A stretch of DNA of 64,000 bases from an uncultured Campylobacter sp. (GTDB lineage Bacteria; Campylobacterota; Campylobacteria; Campylobacterales; Campylobacteraceae), in contig NZ_CALLWC010000032.1 of assembly GCF_938015785.1 (NCBI RefSeq), positions 1-64,000 on the forward strand, read 5' to 3'. A program made the position numbers and the translations under genes. The notes beneath the pieces were generated by a model that was not told the DNA's origin, made no database searches, and saw only the letters and a list, made by a program, of their open reading frames with translations. Every line of letters starts with the position of its first letter. Position 1 is the first letter of the stretch. Below are positions 1 to 9,590 of the stretch, piece after piece.

Positions 1-749
1 AGCGGCACCATGCGGGGCACCAGGACGGGGGCGAGGGACTCCATGCCCTCCACCGCGATGCCGTCGGCGATGGTGCGGACCGATTTGGAATTTAGAGGCT
101 TTTTCGCGATGAAGCTATCGTGCATCGCGGGCGCACCCTTGGCGGCTACGGCGATGATTTTGATATCCGGGTTGATCTGCTTGGCGCAGCTGCAAACCCC
201 CGTAGCAAGCCCGCCGCCACCAACCGGAACGACGATGTATTCAAGATCTGCGACCTCTTCGATCATCTCAAGTGCGATCGTGCCTTGGCCCGCTTGGACG
301 AACTCGTCGTTGAAGGGATGCACGAACGTCAGATTGTGCTCTTTGGCATATTCCAGCGCAAACGCGTACGCCTCGTCGAAATTATCGCCCTGCAAAATGA
401 TCTCCGCGCCCAGGGCCTTCGTACCGCTTACCTTAAGTAGCGGCGTGGCCTCAGGCATTACGATCACGGCGCGCACGCCGAATTTTTGCGCGCTCATCGC
501 TACGCCCTGGGCGTGGTTACCCGCGCTTGCGGCTATTACTCCATGTGCCCGCTCCTCATCCGTAAGATGCGCGATTTTATTATAAGCGCCGCGAATCTTA
601 TATGCGCCGGTGCGCTGCAAGTTCTCGCTTTTGAGATACACTTCCGCGCCGTAAAGCTTGCTGAGCTTCGGCGCCAGAGCAAAGGGCGTTTTATAGACGA
701 AATCGTTTATCGTGCGCTTTGCTTGGATGATTTTATTTAGATCAACCAT
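1..749 (-). CDS. ilvA: Threonine dehydratase (threonine ammonia-lyase), N-terminal 249 residues, cut by the window edge
   Basis: The reading frame opens at an ATG (747-749) and runs off the left edge without a stop, so only the N-terminal part is present. The translation is a fold-type II PLP enzyme: SENLQRTGAYKIRGA places the Schiff-base lysine near residue 51, SAGNHAQG is the phosphate/substrate loop, and VGGGGLATG is the glycine-rich PLP phosphate-binding loop. The reaction is L-threonine to 2-oxobutanoate and ammonia, the first step toward isoleucine. Whether it is the biosynthetic (ilvA, with a C-terminal ACT regulatory domain) or catabolic (tdcB) form cannot be decided because the C-terminus lies outside the window. 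It follows trmA on the same strand with a 103-base gap. Confidence 0.93.
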   Translation of the reverse strand, partial: MVDLNKIIQAKRTINDFVYKTPFALAPKLSKLYGAEVYLKSENLQRTGAYKIRGAYNKIAHLTDEERAHGVIAASAGNHAQGVAMSAQKFGVRAVIVMPEATPLLKVSGTKALGAEIILQGDNFDEAYAFALEYAKEHNLTFVHPFNDEFVQAGQGTIALEMIEEVADLEYIVVPVGGGGLATGVCSCAKQINPDIKIIAVAAKGAPAMHDSFIAKKPLNSKSVRTIADGIAVEGMESLAPVLVPRMVP

Positions 750-852
750 CTATTTCCTTTCGTAATTTTAAATTTTGTTATTATACATATTTTAGGCGAA
801 ATTTTATCCCACGCGAAACCTAAATCCGCGGCTTCGGCTCTAGGCTCACACT

Positions 853-2322
853 CTAACTCCTGCGCTTTAGCAGCACGCCGCATTCGATATGCGCCGTATG
901 CGCGAACTGATCGAAGATCGCAAACCTGCGCACCTCATGCGTAGCGCAAAGTGAGCGTAAATTTTCAAAAAGCGTCTGCGGATTACAGGAGATGTAGATC
1001 AAATTTTGAAAATTTTTTATGAAATCAATCACGCTAGGCTCCAGCCCAGCGCGCGGCGGATCGATCAAGACGTGCGAAAAATCGTAGCTGAAAATATCGA
1101 TCCCCTTTAGCCGCTCAAACTCGCGCCTGCGCGCAAACGCGCTCATCAGCTCATCCGCGCTAAGGCGGACGAATTGCGCATTGCAAACGCCGTTGAGCTC
1201 GCAGTTTATGCGGGCATTCGCAATCGAGCTTTTTGAAATTTCGCTCGCCAGCACGCGGTTAAATTTAGCCGCAAGCGGGATAGTGAAATTGCCATGCCCG
1301 CAGTACAGCTCCAGCAGATCGCGCGCAGCGGAGCTTTCTGGGCGTACGGAATGTTTTTCGCAGCTCGAATTTTGCGCGGCGGAATTTTGCACCCCAAAAT
1401 CCTTACGAGTGGAATTTTTATCCGCAGAGCTTTCGTATGCGGAGGCACAGTTAAATTTCACGGAATTTTCGCCGCTACATTCTGCGCAAGCGGAATTTGC
1501 TTCAACAGAATTCCTGCTGGCAGCGCCCAATCCGGCGGAATTTTCAGAAGCGAAATTTCGATCCGTAGAATTCTGCAGGGCAGACTGCTCGCAGCTCGAA
1601 TTTTGCTCGGCAGAATTCTCTGCTATGGAATTCTTTGCGGCGAAATTCTGTGCAGCGCGCACCTCGCCCATGCCCTCTTTGCCGAAGTCCACGCAGCTTC
1701 TCGCCCAGGCGATCATCTTTTCGTTCACGCCGCGGTTTGGCTGGATGAAGGCGTTTTCGCCGAAGCGAAATTTATAAACTCGCCCGTCCACGCAAAGCTC
1801 GTCCGTGAGGCTTAGCTCTCCGCTTAGCAGCTTCTGTCCGCGTGCGCGCGCCATAACCCTAATGCCAAGCTTGTCCGCTAGTTCGCAAATCGCCCCCTGC
1901 TCGCGCTCACCCAGACGCTTGTGATAAAGCAGCGTTGCCAAAATCCCGCTGGCGCACGAGATAAACTCGACGCCGAAGAGCCTTTCTTTTAAAGCTTCGC
2001 TCCGCCTAAGCGCCTCTAGCAGCCGCGGCATTAAATTTGCGATAGGAAGCGCTACTTTAGGGCATTCGTTAATTAAAATTTTCTTGCTACGTGCGCCGCC
2101 CATCGTGTAGGCAAGATCAAATGCGCTATGCCAAATATCGTGCCAGATGCCAAATTCCGCCCTGATGCGGTAATTTTGCGGCTGTGAGGCAAAAAACTCA
2201 AACTCGCCTCCAAAGAATTCTCTAAATTTATCGGCGATCAGACGCTTTTTGTATAAAATTTGATCCTCATAAGACTCGCCGAGCGTGCAGCTGCCGCAAC
2301 TACCGAAGCTTTCGCAATTCAT
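853..2322 (-). CDS. trmA: tRNA (uracil-5-)-methyltransferase TrmA with a ~118-residue low-complexity insert
   Basis: SAM-dependent m5U54 methyltransferase of the TrmA/RumA family. Visible motifs are FIQPN (residues 192-196), LLELYCGHGNF (SAM motif I, ~336-346), DPPRAGL, the catalytic cysteine in SCNPQT (C446) and the C-terminal general base in HIECG (E480). At 489 residues it is about 120 longer than the usual ~365. The excess is one block, residues about 216-333, between the helix after FIQPN and SAM motif I. The block is made of Asn-Ser/Asn-Phe steps (AENSAEQNSS, VQNSAAQNSS) encoded by RAATTY DNA words. Catalytic motifs on both sides are intact, so the enzyme is probably active with a floppy loop. 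Its ATG overlaps the nhaC stop by four bases. Confidence 0.9.
   Translation of the reverse strand: MNCESFGSCGSCTLGESYEDQILYKKRLIADKFREFFGGEFEFFASQPQNYRIRAEFGIWHDIWHSAFDLAYTMGGARSKKILINECPKVALPIANLMPRLLEALRRSEALKERLFGVEFISCASGILATLLYHKRLGEREQGAICELADKLGIRVMARARGQKLLSGELSLTDELCVDGRVYKFRFGENAFIQPNRGVNEKMIAWARSCVDFGKEGMGEVRAAQNFAAKNSIAENSAEQNSSCEQSALQNSTDRNFASENSAGLGAASRNSVEANSACAECSGENSVKFNCASAYESSADKNSTRKDFGVQNSAAQNSSCEKHSVRPESSAARDLLELYCGHGNFTIPLAAKFNRVLASEISKSSIANARINCELNGVCNAQFVRLSADELMSAFARRREFERLKGIDIFSYDFSHVLIDPPRAGLEPSVIDFIKNFQNLIYISCNPQTLFENLRSLCATHEVRRFAIFDQFAHTAHIECGVLLKRRS
1324..1677. repeat. RAATTY word array inside trmA
   Basis: By eye, 14 copies of RAATTY (GAATTT, AAATTT, GAATTC, AAATTC) lie in about 350 bases, usually as GCGGAATTTTGC-like units separated by 9-24 bases of variable, GC-richer spacer. 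Roughly one in 1000 bases would be expected at random. On the trmA strand the words read as Asn-Ser or Asn-Phe. The antisense strand gives open frames of Glu-Phe repeats that are shadows. Confidence 0.8.
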
Positions 2323-4019
2323 ACATCCACTCTTTTACCCACCACGCGTAGTAAAAGAATGATAGCCGCGATACCCAAGATCAGACATCCCCACACGCTA
2401 AGCCCAAAGCCCGCAGGCAAGTAGCCGCAAACGATACTAATGCCGCAAACTACCAGAGCATAGGTCATCTGCGTGCTTACGTGCTCGATGTGATCGCAGC
2501 CCGCGCCCATCGATGAAAGAATCGTCGTATCCGAAATCGGCGAGCAGTGATCGCCGAAGATCGCCCCCGTAAGCACCGCGCTTACGTTTACGCACATAAA
2601 AACGTGAAATTCCTCGCCGCTAAGGCCATATTTTTGCCCCACGGCGTGCGCTAACGGTACGGCCAGAGGGGTGACGATGCCCATGGTGCCGAAGCTCGTG
2701 CCCGTTGAAAAGGAGATGAACGAGCTAAGCACAAAGATCACGATCGCAAGAGCAAAATGCGGCGTAGCGTCGCTTAGAAGCTCGACTAGGTAGCGCGAAG
2801 TGCCGAGCTCCTTGATAACCGAGCTTAGCGACCACGCAAAAAGCAGGATTATGACGGTATTTAGCATACTTTTCCAGCCGCCAACCCAGACCTCGATCGC
2901 CTCTTTGACGCCGTAAATTTTTTGCGCGATGCCCAAAACGACGGCGATGATCGACGAAAAGAGCGCGGATTGAAACAGCACGACCGAGGCGTCCGCCGCG
3001 CTAAATGCGGTGCGGATCGAGGTAAAGCTAAGAGGGGCTGCCTTGACCGCCTCCAAAGTCTCGCCCTCCAGCGAGCTGTAGCCATTAAAATAAAATCCGA
3101 TGACGGAAAGAACGATCATCGCTCCTAGCGGGATTATCGCGTTTATCTTGCGGAGTACGACGCCCTCTTTGGGTACGAAAATTTGATCCTCTAAATTTTT
3201 GATCTTAAAATCCGCAGCTCCGCTCTTTCCGCCGCGAGATGCGATCTCTGCGCGATACATCGAGCCAAACTCCCTACTCATCACTGCCGTGGCGACTACG
3301 AAAAAGATCATGAAAATATTATAAAATCTATACGGGATCGTCTCAACAAACACGGTGAAGGCGTTTATATTTTCTATACCGATCTGCGAGTAGGCCTCTT
3401 TGATCGCCGAAATTTCGACTCCGACCCAGGTGGAGATCACCGCGATGCCGGTGATCGGCGCGGCGGTCGCGTCGATGATGAAGGCGAATTTCGCGCGCGA
3501 AATTTTAAATTTATCCATAAGCGGCCGCATGATAGGGCCCACGATTAGGGCGTTTGCGTAATCGTCAAAAAATATCACGATACCCATCAGCCAGGTGTAA
3601 ATTTGACCCAAAACCGGAGTGTCTGCGTGCTTGCTAAGCCAGAGCGCAAGCGCCTTCGTGCCGCCGCTTTTGGTCACCAAAGCGATGAGCCCGCCGATAC
3701 ACATAACCTGAAGCAAAATACCCGCATTCCACGTATCCGCCATCGATTTTACTACGCGCGAGCACAGGTTCGTAAAGGCAAAAAGCGCCGAAGCAGCGAT
3801 GCCGTGATCTACCATACCGACGAGAAAAGTCCCGCTTAGCACGCCCAAAAACAGCGACAAAATCACGTCTTTGGTGATGAAAGCAAGCACGATCGCCACG
3901 ACCGGCGGGATCAGCGTCAGCATGCCGTAAAGCTCGCTGTTTCGCACGGCGGGCTCCACGTCCGCAAGCGCCAGCGCGGGCAAAAAAATCGCCGTAAAGA
4001 TAAGCAAATTTTTCAACAT
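2319..4019 (-). CDS. nhaC: Na+/H+ antiporter, NhaC family
   Basis: A 566-residue polytopic inner-membrane protein that begins with a hydrophobic signal-like segment ending in ALA (residues 1-20). The family signatures are GTSFGTMGIVTPLAVPLA and FGDHCSPISDTTILSS in the C-terminal half, typical of NhaC/MleN-type antiporters. The internal GMVDHGIAASALFAF and IFFDDYANALIVGP segments also fit. The likely role is sodium extrusion in exchange for protons; malate/lactate exchange, as in MleN, cannot be excluded. It is the upstream gene of a two-gene unit with trmA (ATGA overlap), which looks like chance operon packing rather than shared function. Confidence 0.88.
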   Translation of the reverse strand: MLKNLLIFTAIFLPALALADVEPAVRNSELYGMLTLIPPVVAIVLAFITKDVILSLFLGVLSGTFLVGMVDHGIAASALFAFTNLCSRVVKSMADTWNAGILLQVMCIGGLIALVTKSGGTKALALWLSKHADTPVLGQIYTWLMGIVIFFDDYANALIVGPIMRPLMDKFKISRAKFAFIIDATAAPITGIAVISTWVGVEISAIKEAYSQIGIENINAFTVFVETIPYRFYNIFMIFFVVATAVMSREFGSMYRAEIASRGGKSGAADFKIKNLEDQIFVPKEGVVLRKINAIIPLGAMIVLSVIGFYFNGYSSLEGETLEAVKAAPLSFTSIRTAFSAADASVVLFQSALFSSIIAVVLGIAQKIYGVKEAIEVWVGGWKSMLNTVIILLFAWSLSSVIKELGTSRYLVELLSDATPHFALAIVIFVLSSFISFSTGTSFGTMGIVTPLAVPLAHAVGQKYGLSGEEFHVFMCVNVSAVLTGAIFGDHCSPISDTTILSSMGAGCDHIEHVSTQMTYALVVCGISIVCGYLPAGFGLSVWGCLILGIAAIILLLRVVGKRVDV

Positions 4020-4689
4020 TTTAATCCTTGATGATTGATAAAATTTTAAAATTTAACCTCCGATCGGGGGTTAAATTTTAAAATTCTGCGCGCCTTGCAG
4101 CAATTATTCGTATTCACGCGCTTTCTTTTACGGCGATTTTTGAGCGCCTTAATCGCACAGCAAGCTCTGCTATTTTGCTGCGTTTGCAATTTTGCGAACG
4201 CATTTTTAAGTAACTTGTCGCGCAGTAAAATCTCTCCGGTGCAAAATACCGCGCGCAGCGTAATCAAAAACGTTTTATAAGCGAATTTAAAATTTTACTT
4301 AACATAGCAAAAGACCCAAACTAAGGTAAAATTCCGCAATACTGCAACACTTGCTTTGTCGCAAAAGCGATAAATTTCTCGCGCAAAATTTGACAAAATC
4401 CCGCTCTTGATCGCAGACCAAAATCCATCAGTAAAAATTTTATCGCGCATAAATTGCACAAATCGCCATTTTTAAAGCTCGTCTGCGCGTTTATAAAATT
4501 TCAGTGCATGCAACCTGCGCAAGCAAAGCGATAAAATTTTAAAGCGTTAAATTCTACCAACTCGCACTCGAAAAATCCGCTAAATTTATAGAATTTACAA
4601 AGCGGCAAAACTCTAAATTTAAAGCTCATAAGGCTTTTGCAAACCCAAAACGACGACGAAGCGGCGAGCGACCCTTTAAATCAAGCCCG
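4020..4689. other. Gene-free 670-base gap with scattered RAATTY words
   Basis: No frame here has a credible ribosome site or family similarity. The sequence is a mosaic of AAATTTTAAAATTT-type words and GC-richer spacers. The promoter for nhaC must lie near its right-hand start at 4019. Confidence 0.6.
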
Positions 4690-5922
4690 CTAATTTTCAC
4701 GCTCAGGTGCATCTTGCGGATCGCTCGTAAAATCATCGCTTGCTTGCGTAGGACTCAATCCAAGAGAGCGCAAATAGCTCTGCGTAGCCGCTTCACCACC
4801 CGCAAGCGCGTAGTCTAGCGCATTTAACCCCGCCTCATCGATCGCCTTTTCGTTTGCGCCCGATTTTACGAGCAATTCAACGATCTGCTTGGTACTTTTT
4901 TGCGCCGCAAACATCAGCAGTGTCTTGCCCACGCCCGAACGCTCACAGCCGTCGCTACGCTCGCCTAACGATGCTAGAGCCTGGGCCTCGGCGCTGCCGA
5001 TCTGGCGGACATTTACGCTAGCATGCGAGTAAATTAGCAACTTTACGAGCTCATAATTTTTTGCCGCGGCGGCGAAAAATATCGGAGTTTGCCCAAGTGA
5101 GTTTTTATAGCCAACCAAGGCGCCTTTAGAGATCATAAATTTAGCGCTTTGAACGTTATTCATCGCGTAAAATAGAGAGTTTTCCTCGCCCGCATTCACC
5201 TGCGCGCCTCGCTCGATCAAAGCGCCGCTAAAGCGCTCGTCATATCCTAGCAAAAGCGCCAGATCCAGGGCATTATCAAGCTCGTAAATCGCAAAATCCT
5301 TGCTAAAAAGTAGCGTACGAAACTCATCTGCGCCTACTCCGCCTTTTAGCGCCAGCTCAAGCTCACCGTAATCTCCCGCCTTGCGATCCTTTGCAGCGTA
5401 TGCGATAAATTCCGCTATAACGGCGCTTGCCAGCTCATCGGCGTCGTTTTTATTAAATTTGGCGGCGAAATAATCTTTTAGCGCCTCCCTGGCTGCTGAG
5501 ATCTCGCCCATAAAATTACCATAAGCGATGAAATTTCCAATCTTGCGCTCGGAGTAAAATTCTAAGACTTCAAGCGATTTTTCGCTAATTTGCGCGTAGT
5601 TTTTCTCTTTAGCATAGCTCAAAAAGCCCTCGCCATCCATCCCCGCAAATGCCAAGGTTCGCTCAAGCCTTTTTTCGTTCAGCAAGGCTTCGTTACCGAC
5701 ACAATCGATATTTTCGTCCCTGATCTCAGAAGCCGCGCTTTTTAAATTTTGCAAAAATTCTGCGCCAGCTAGTGAGCCTTTACAGCCAAAATCGCTTTGC
5801 AGCAGCTCTTCGTCCGCAGGCTCCTTACTAAAAAAGCCGCACGGATCGCTTAGTATCTGCTCGCAAGAAGCGCCAAAAAGCGTGCCGCAAAAAACAAACG
5901 AACCCATTATAATTTTTCGCAT
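4690..5922 (-). CDS. Secreted ankyrin-repeat protein
   Basis: A 410-residue protein when started at the internal ATG (5920-5922). That ATG is preceded by GAGG at proper spacing, whereas the ATG six codons upstream at 5940 has no such site. The N-terminus MRKIIMGSFVFCGTLFGASC is a signal peptide with a cysteine at its end, though not a canonical lipobox. Ankyrin units occupy roughly the last 190 residues, for example GQTPIFFAAAAKNYELVKLL, KTLLMFAAQKSTKQIVELL and GLNALDYALAGGEAATQSYL. The likely place is the periplasm, with a protein-binding role. No substrate can be named. It stands alone between two long gene-free gaps. Confidence 0.75.
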   Translation of the reverse strand: MRKIIMGSFVFCGTLFGASCEQILSDPCGFFSKEPADEELLQSDFGCKGSLAGAEFLQNLKSAASEIRDENIDCVGNEALLNEKRLERTLAFAGMDGEGFLSYAKEKNYAQISEKSLEVLEFYSERKIGNFIAYGNFMGEISAAREALKDYFAAKFNKNDADELASAVIAEFIAYAAKDRKAGDYGELELALKGGVGADEFRTLLFSKDFAIYELDNALDLALLLGYDERFSGALIERGAQVNAGEENSLFYAMNNVQSAKFMISKGALVGYKNSLGQTPIFFAAAAKNYELVKLLIYSHASVNVRQIGSAEAQALASLGERSDGCERSGVGKTLLMFAAQKSTKQIVELLVKSGANEKAIDEAGLNALDYALAGGEAATQSYLRSLGLSPTQASDDFTSDPQDAPEREN

Positions 5923-5940
5923 CGCTACCTCGAATTGCAT

Positions 5941-6308
5941 TTGAAGCGTTATTTTACCTTTAAATTTATTTATTAAAACTTAGTGCGGGCGGTGGAATTT
6001 TATGGAATTCCTTTCAGCCTTATAAAATTTTGCGGAATTTTTAAAATTTTACGGCGCAGCGGCGAGCAGCGTTAAATAATGGTAGTTATAGGCGCAGCAA
6101 TGGAGGGCACTATATGAGGGCACAGCGATCGGCAGGCTAAAATTTTAAAATTTACGCGCGCCCTAGCGGTAAGATAAAATTTCGCGCTGTACAGATCTAG
6201 CGGAATTCCGCGCGCGATTAGCCGCGGAATAAAATTTTGCATGTTTTGCGCGGAGTAAATTAAAATTTCGCCGCGCAAAATTCCGCGCCTAGCGTAAATT
6301 CCGTCGCG
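5941..6308. other. Gene-free gap rich in RAATTY words
   Basis: About 370 bases separate copA from the ankyrin gene. It holds many GGAATTTT/AAATTTTAAAATTT words in the style of the coding inserts elsewhere. A 68-codon minus-strand frame (6072-6278) is composed of the same words and is not believed. Confidence 0.55.
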
Positions 6309-8486
6309 TTAAAATTTAGCGAATTTCAATCTGATGGAATTTAGCACGACCGTTACAGAGCTAAAGCACATCGCCGCGGCGCCGTACATCGGCTTTAAAA
6401 GCACGCCGAGCGCTGGATATAGCGCGCCTGCTGCGATCGGGATACACACGGCGTTGTAAAACAGCGCCCAGAAGAGGTTTTGCTTGATCGTCCGCATGGC
6501 AGCGCCCGATAGGCGAAATAGATATAGCACGCTTGCAAGGTCGTTTTTTATAAAGATCGCGTCGCCCGCACCCTTGGCTACGTCGCTGCCGCCGTTCATC
6601 GCGATGCCGATGCTAGCCGCTTTTAAGCTCGGTGCGTCATTGACGCCGTCGCCCACGAAAAGCACCCGCTTGCCCTCATCCGTCAGGGATTTGATGAACT
6701 CATATTTGCCGCTTGGAAGCACTCCGCTTCTCACCTCGTCGATGCCAAGGTTGCGAGCGACGAAATTTGCCGTTTTTGCGTTATCGCCCGTTAGCATGAC
6801 GGTTTTTACGCCGCTTTTTTGCAGCGCTTGCACGACGTCCCGCGCTTCGGCCCTGATCTCGTCACTAAATGCGATGAAGCCCGCATACGAGCCGCCTATC
6901 GCGCAGTAAACGACGCCGAAACCCTTGTCTAAAAGCTCCTCCGCTTCTACTTCGACGCCCGCATCCACGCCGCGCTCGCGCAGAAAGCCCGCGCTGCCGC
7001 AAAGAATTTCGCCGGTTGGATTTTTAGCGACGATCCCCTTGCCCGCGATGCTTTCGAACTCGCCGTTAAATTTAGAAATTTCGCCGAATTTCAGCTCGGC
7101 AAATTTTACGATCGCCTTTGAGATCGGATGCTCGCTAAGCTTTTGCGCGCTTGCTAAAGCGTAGAGATCCTGGGCGCTCAGATCGCTGAAGCTTACCGAA
7201 ATTTCGCCCTTGCTAAGCGTGCCGGTTTTATCGAAAACCGCGACGTCCGCGTCCTTTAAAATTTCTAAAATTTCGGGATTTTTGATTAAAATTCCAGCCT
7301 TTGCGGCGTTTGAGATCGCGCAAACGATCGCAATCGGCGTCGCAAGACCTAGCGCACACGGGCAGGAGATGATAAGCACGCAGATAGCGGCGGATGCGGC
7401 ATATGAGAGCCGTCCGTCAAGCGCCATCCACGCTATAAAGCTAACAAGCGCGATCAAAATCACCGCGGGCACGAAGATATTTGAAATTTTATCCGCAAAG
7501 CGCGCGATCGGCATCTTTTTGTTGCCCGCCTCGTTTAGCAGATTTTTAATCTCGGCAAGCAGCGTCTGATGCGAAAATTTCGTCACCTTCACGTAGATGA
7601 CGCCGTCGGTGCTGACGCAGCCTGCATTTACCTCATCTCCCACGCTTTTATAAACCGCCAAGCTCTCGCCGCTGACGAGCGAAGTGTCGATCTGCGCGCC
7701 GCCCTCGACGATAAGCCCGTCGCATGGGATGCGCGAGCCGTTTTTTACGAGCACTTTATCGCCCGGCTTTAGCGATTCTGCGCGCACTTCGGCTATCGTG
7801 CCGTCGTCTTTGATCAAAAGCGCGGTTTTGGGGCTTAGATCGATTAGCCCCTTGATGTAGTCGTTCGCCTTCATCTTGCTGCGCTCTTCTAGGTATTTGC
7901 CGAGCAAAATAAAGGCGATTATCATCGAGGCGGACGAGAAATAAAGATTTGTAAATTCATTCTGCGCGCCGTGCGTATAGACCCACGCCGCGGCCGTTAG
8001 CGAATAGGCAAACGCGAAAAAACTTCCCATCGCCACGAGCACGTTCATATCAAAGCTTCTGTTTTTCAGCGAGCCGTAAGCGTGATAAAAGAAGTTCTTG
8101 CCGCAGTAAAATAGGCTCGCGCACGCCATCACCGCGCAAAGTAGCGCCTTTGGAACGAAGCTCAAAAACCCGCTCATCTCCACAGCCATTACCGCCGCGG
8201 CTAAAATGAGAGCGAGAATAAGCCTAAAAAGCGCCGCTTTGAGGTTGCGCCGCTTTTTGCGCTCCAAATCCTCGTAATCCACGGCGATGTCGTAGCCCAG
8301 CTTTTTGATCTTGGCTTTTAGCGTTTCCTCAAGCGCCGGATCAGCAAGTACGAACTCGCCGCTGCCGTTTGCGAAATTTACGTGCGCCTCCTGCACCCCC
8401 TCGATCTTGCGACTTACCCGCTCGATCGCATTGGAGCAGTTTACGCAGCTCATCCCGACGATATTTAGAGTGATTTTGCTTGGCAT
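6309..8486 (-). CDS. copA: Copper-exporting P1B-type ATPase CopA
   Basis: A 725-residue P1B-1 ATPase. One N-terminal heavy-metal domain carries GMSCVNC (metal cysteines C14 and C17). Then come the actuator motif SGES (272-275), the transmembrane CPC metal site (C375, C377 in SCPCALGLATP), the phosphorylation motif DKTGT (D419), the nucleotide-domain SEHPIS (451-456) and the hinge GDGVNDAP. It pumps Cu(I) from cytoplasm to periplasm using ATP. The gene lies three bases downstream of the copZ-like gene on the same strand, forming a copper detoxification operon. No copper-responsive regulator is adjacent. Confidence 0.95.
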   Translation of the reverse strand: MPSKITLNIVGMSCVNCSNAIERVSRKIEGVQEAHVNFANGSGEFVLADPALEETLKAKIKKLGYDIAVDYEDLERKKRRNLKAALFRLILALILAAAVMAVEMSGFLSFVPKALLCAVMACASLFYCGKNFFYHAYGSLKNRSFDMNVLVAMGSFFAFAYSLTAAAWVYTHGAQNEFTNLYFSSASMIIAFILLGKYLEERSKMKANDYIKGLIDLSPKTALLIKDDGTIAEVRAESLKPGDKVLVKNGSRIPCDGLIVEGGAQIDTSLVSGESLAVYKSVGDEVNAGCVSTDGVIYVKVTKFSHQTLLAEIKNLLNEAGNKKMPIARFADKISNIFVPAVILIALVSFIAWMALDGRLSYAASAAICVLIISCPCALGLATPIAIVCAISNAAKAGILIKNPEILEILKDADVAVFDKTGTLSKGEISVSFSDLSAQDLYALASAQKLSEHPISKAIVKFAELKFGEISKFNGEFESIAGKGIVAKNPTGEILCGSAGFLRERGVDAGVEVEAEELLDKGFGVVYCAIGGSYAGFIAFSDEIRAEARDVVQALQKSGVKTVMLTGDNAKTANFVARNLGIDEVRSGVLPSGKYEFIKSLTDEGKRVLFVGDGVNDAPSLKAASIGIAMNGGSDVAKGAGDAIFIKNDLASVLYLFRLSGAAMRTIKQNLFWALFYNAVCIPIAAGALYPALGVLLKPMYGAAAMCFSSVTVVLNSIRLKFAKF

Positions 8487-8489
8487 CTG

Positions 8490-8714
8490 TTAGTTTTCGC
8501 AGGCTAGCTTTTCTGCGACGCTAAAGCCCAAATCGTCCATCTCCTCTTTAAATTTAGCCTCGTCGCGCGGATCTAAGCTTAAACTCACCACTCCGCTTGC
8601 TACGTCCACCTCGATCTCGCCGAAATCATCCTTAAGCGCGTTTTTGATCGTCCTCGCGCAGTTTTCGCAGTGGATATTTTGCGCCTTAAATTTTACGCTT
8701 TGTTTCAAAGTCAT
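8490..8714 (-). CDS. copZ: CopZ-like copper chaperone (single HMA domain)
   Basis: A 74-residue heavy-metal-associated domain with the metal-binding motif HCENCARTIKNAL, the two cysteines being the Cu(I) ligands. It is the first gene of the copper operon, with copA three bases downstream. It would deliver Cu(I) to the N-terminal domain or transmembrane entry site of CopA. Upstream is GGAGAG at good spacing (near 8722). The length and lack of any other domain fit CopZ/CopP; the same family in Helicobacter is called CopP. Confidence 0.9.
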   Translation of the reverse strand: MTLKQSVKFKAQNIHCENCARTIKNALKDDFGEIEVDVASGVVSLSLDPRDEAKFKEEMDDLGFSVAEKLACEN

Positions 8715-8846
8715 GGGTCTCTCCTTCGGATTAAAATTTCAAAACTTATACTACTTTTTAATAAATTTTATTTCAACGCCCGCTCCTGAAATTTAAGGGT
8801 TTTTCGTTATAATCACCCGTTTTAAATTTAAGCTTTAAGGAATTTT

Positions 8847-9581
8847 ATGGGACGAGCTTTTGAATACAGACGCGCTTCAAAAGAAGCTAGATGGGGGAAG
8901 ATGAGCAAACTTTTCCCAAAACTGGGCAAGGCCATAACGATGGCTGCGAAAGAGGGCGGCGAAGATCCGCTGATGAACTCCAAGCTGCGCGCCGCGATCG
9001 CCACGGCAAAGGCGCAAAATATGCCCAAAGACAATATCGACGCGGCTATCAAGCGCGCTAGCGGCAAGGATAGCGCCGATATCAAAACGATCTTTTACGA
9101 CGGCAAGGCGCCGCACGGCGCACTTCTCATAATCGAATGCGCCACCGACAATCCGACCCGCACCGTCGCGAACGTAAAGTCGATTTTAAACAAAGCCAAG
9201 GGCGAGTTTTTGCCGAGCGGCAGTTTGAAATTTATGTTTTCGCACAAGGCTGTTTTTGAGACCAAGCTGCCGAGCCGCGACATCGAGGAGCTGGAGCTTG
9301 AACTCATCGACTTCGGTCTTAGCGAGCTTGAGATCAACGAGTTTGAAAACGACAAGGGCGAACTCGAAAAGACGCTACTAATCTACGGCGAATACGAAAG
9401 CTTCGGCACTCTAAACGAAGGTATCGAAAAGATAGGGCTTGAGATCATCAGCGCAAGCTTAAAATTCGTCGCCAACGAAAAGCACGAATTTAGCGAGGAT
9501 CAGCTTGGCGACATAGACGCGCTACTAGAGCGGCTAGAGGATGATGACGACGTGCAGGCAGTTTACACCAACATCGCATAG
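8847..9581 (+). CDS. yebC: YebC/PmpR family DNA-binding regulator
   Basis: A 244-residue YebC/TACO1-family protein. It has the conserved start [19 protein letters not shown], the segment [22 protein letters not shown], and the acidic C-terminal domain ending near [10 protein letters not shown]. Family members act as transcriptional regulators or help ribosomes through polyproline stretches. The gene is divergent from copZ-copA and sits nine bases before a cyclophilin gene, an arrangement I recall from C. jejuni. The start is an ATG preceded by AAGGAA. Confidence 0.93.
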   Translation: MGRAFEYRRASKEARWGKMSKLFPKLGKAITMAAKEGGEDPLMNSKLRAAIATAKAQNMPKDNIDAAIKRASGKDSADIKTIFYDGKAPHGALLIIECATDNPTRTVANVKSILNKAKGEFLPSGSLKFMFSHKAVFETKLPSRDIEELELELIDFGLSELEINEFENDKGELEKTLLIYGEYESFGTLNEGIEKIGLEIISASLKFVANEKHEFSEDQLGDIDALLERLEDDDDVQAVYTNIA

Positions 9582-9590
9582 GAGAAAAAA

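Noticed and set aside
1..740. Plus-strand frames of 84-191 codons at the left edge
   Set aside because: Antisense to a clear threonine dehydratase reading frame on the minus strand.
1181..1815. Open frames of 173-198 codons antisense to trmA, rich in Glu-Phe or Ile-Leu repeats
   Set aside because: They are the complementary reading of the RAATTY array, have no ribosome site, and the trmA frame is secure.
4046..4280. Short frames on both strands downstream of the nhaC start
   Set aside because: Made of RAATTY words and lysine-rich spacer; no support.
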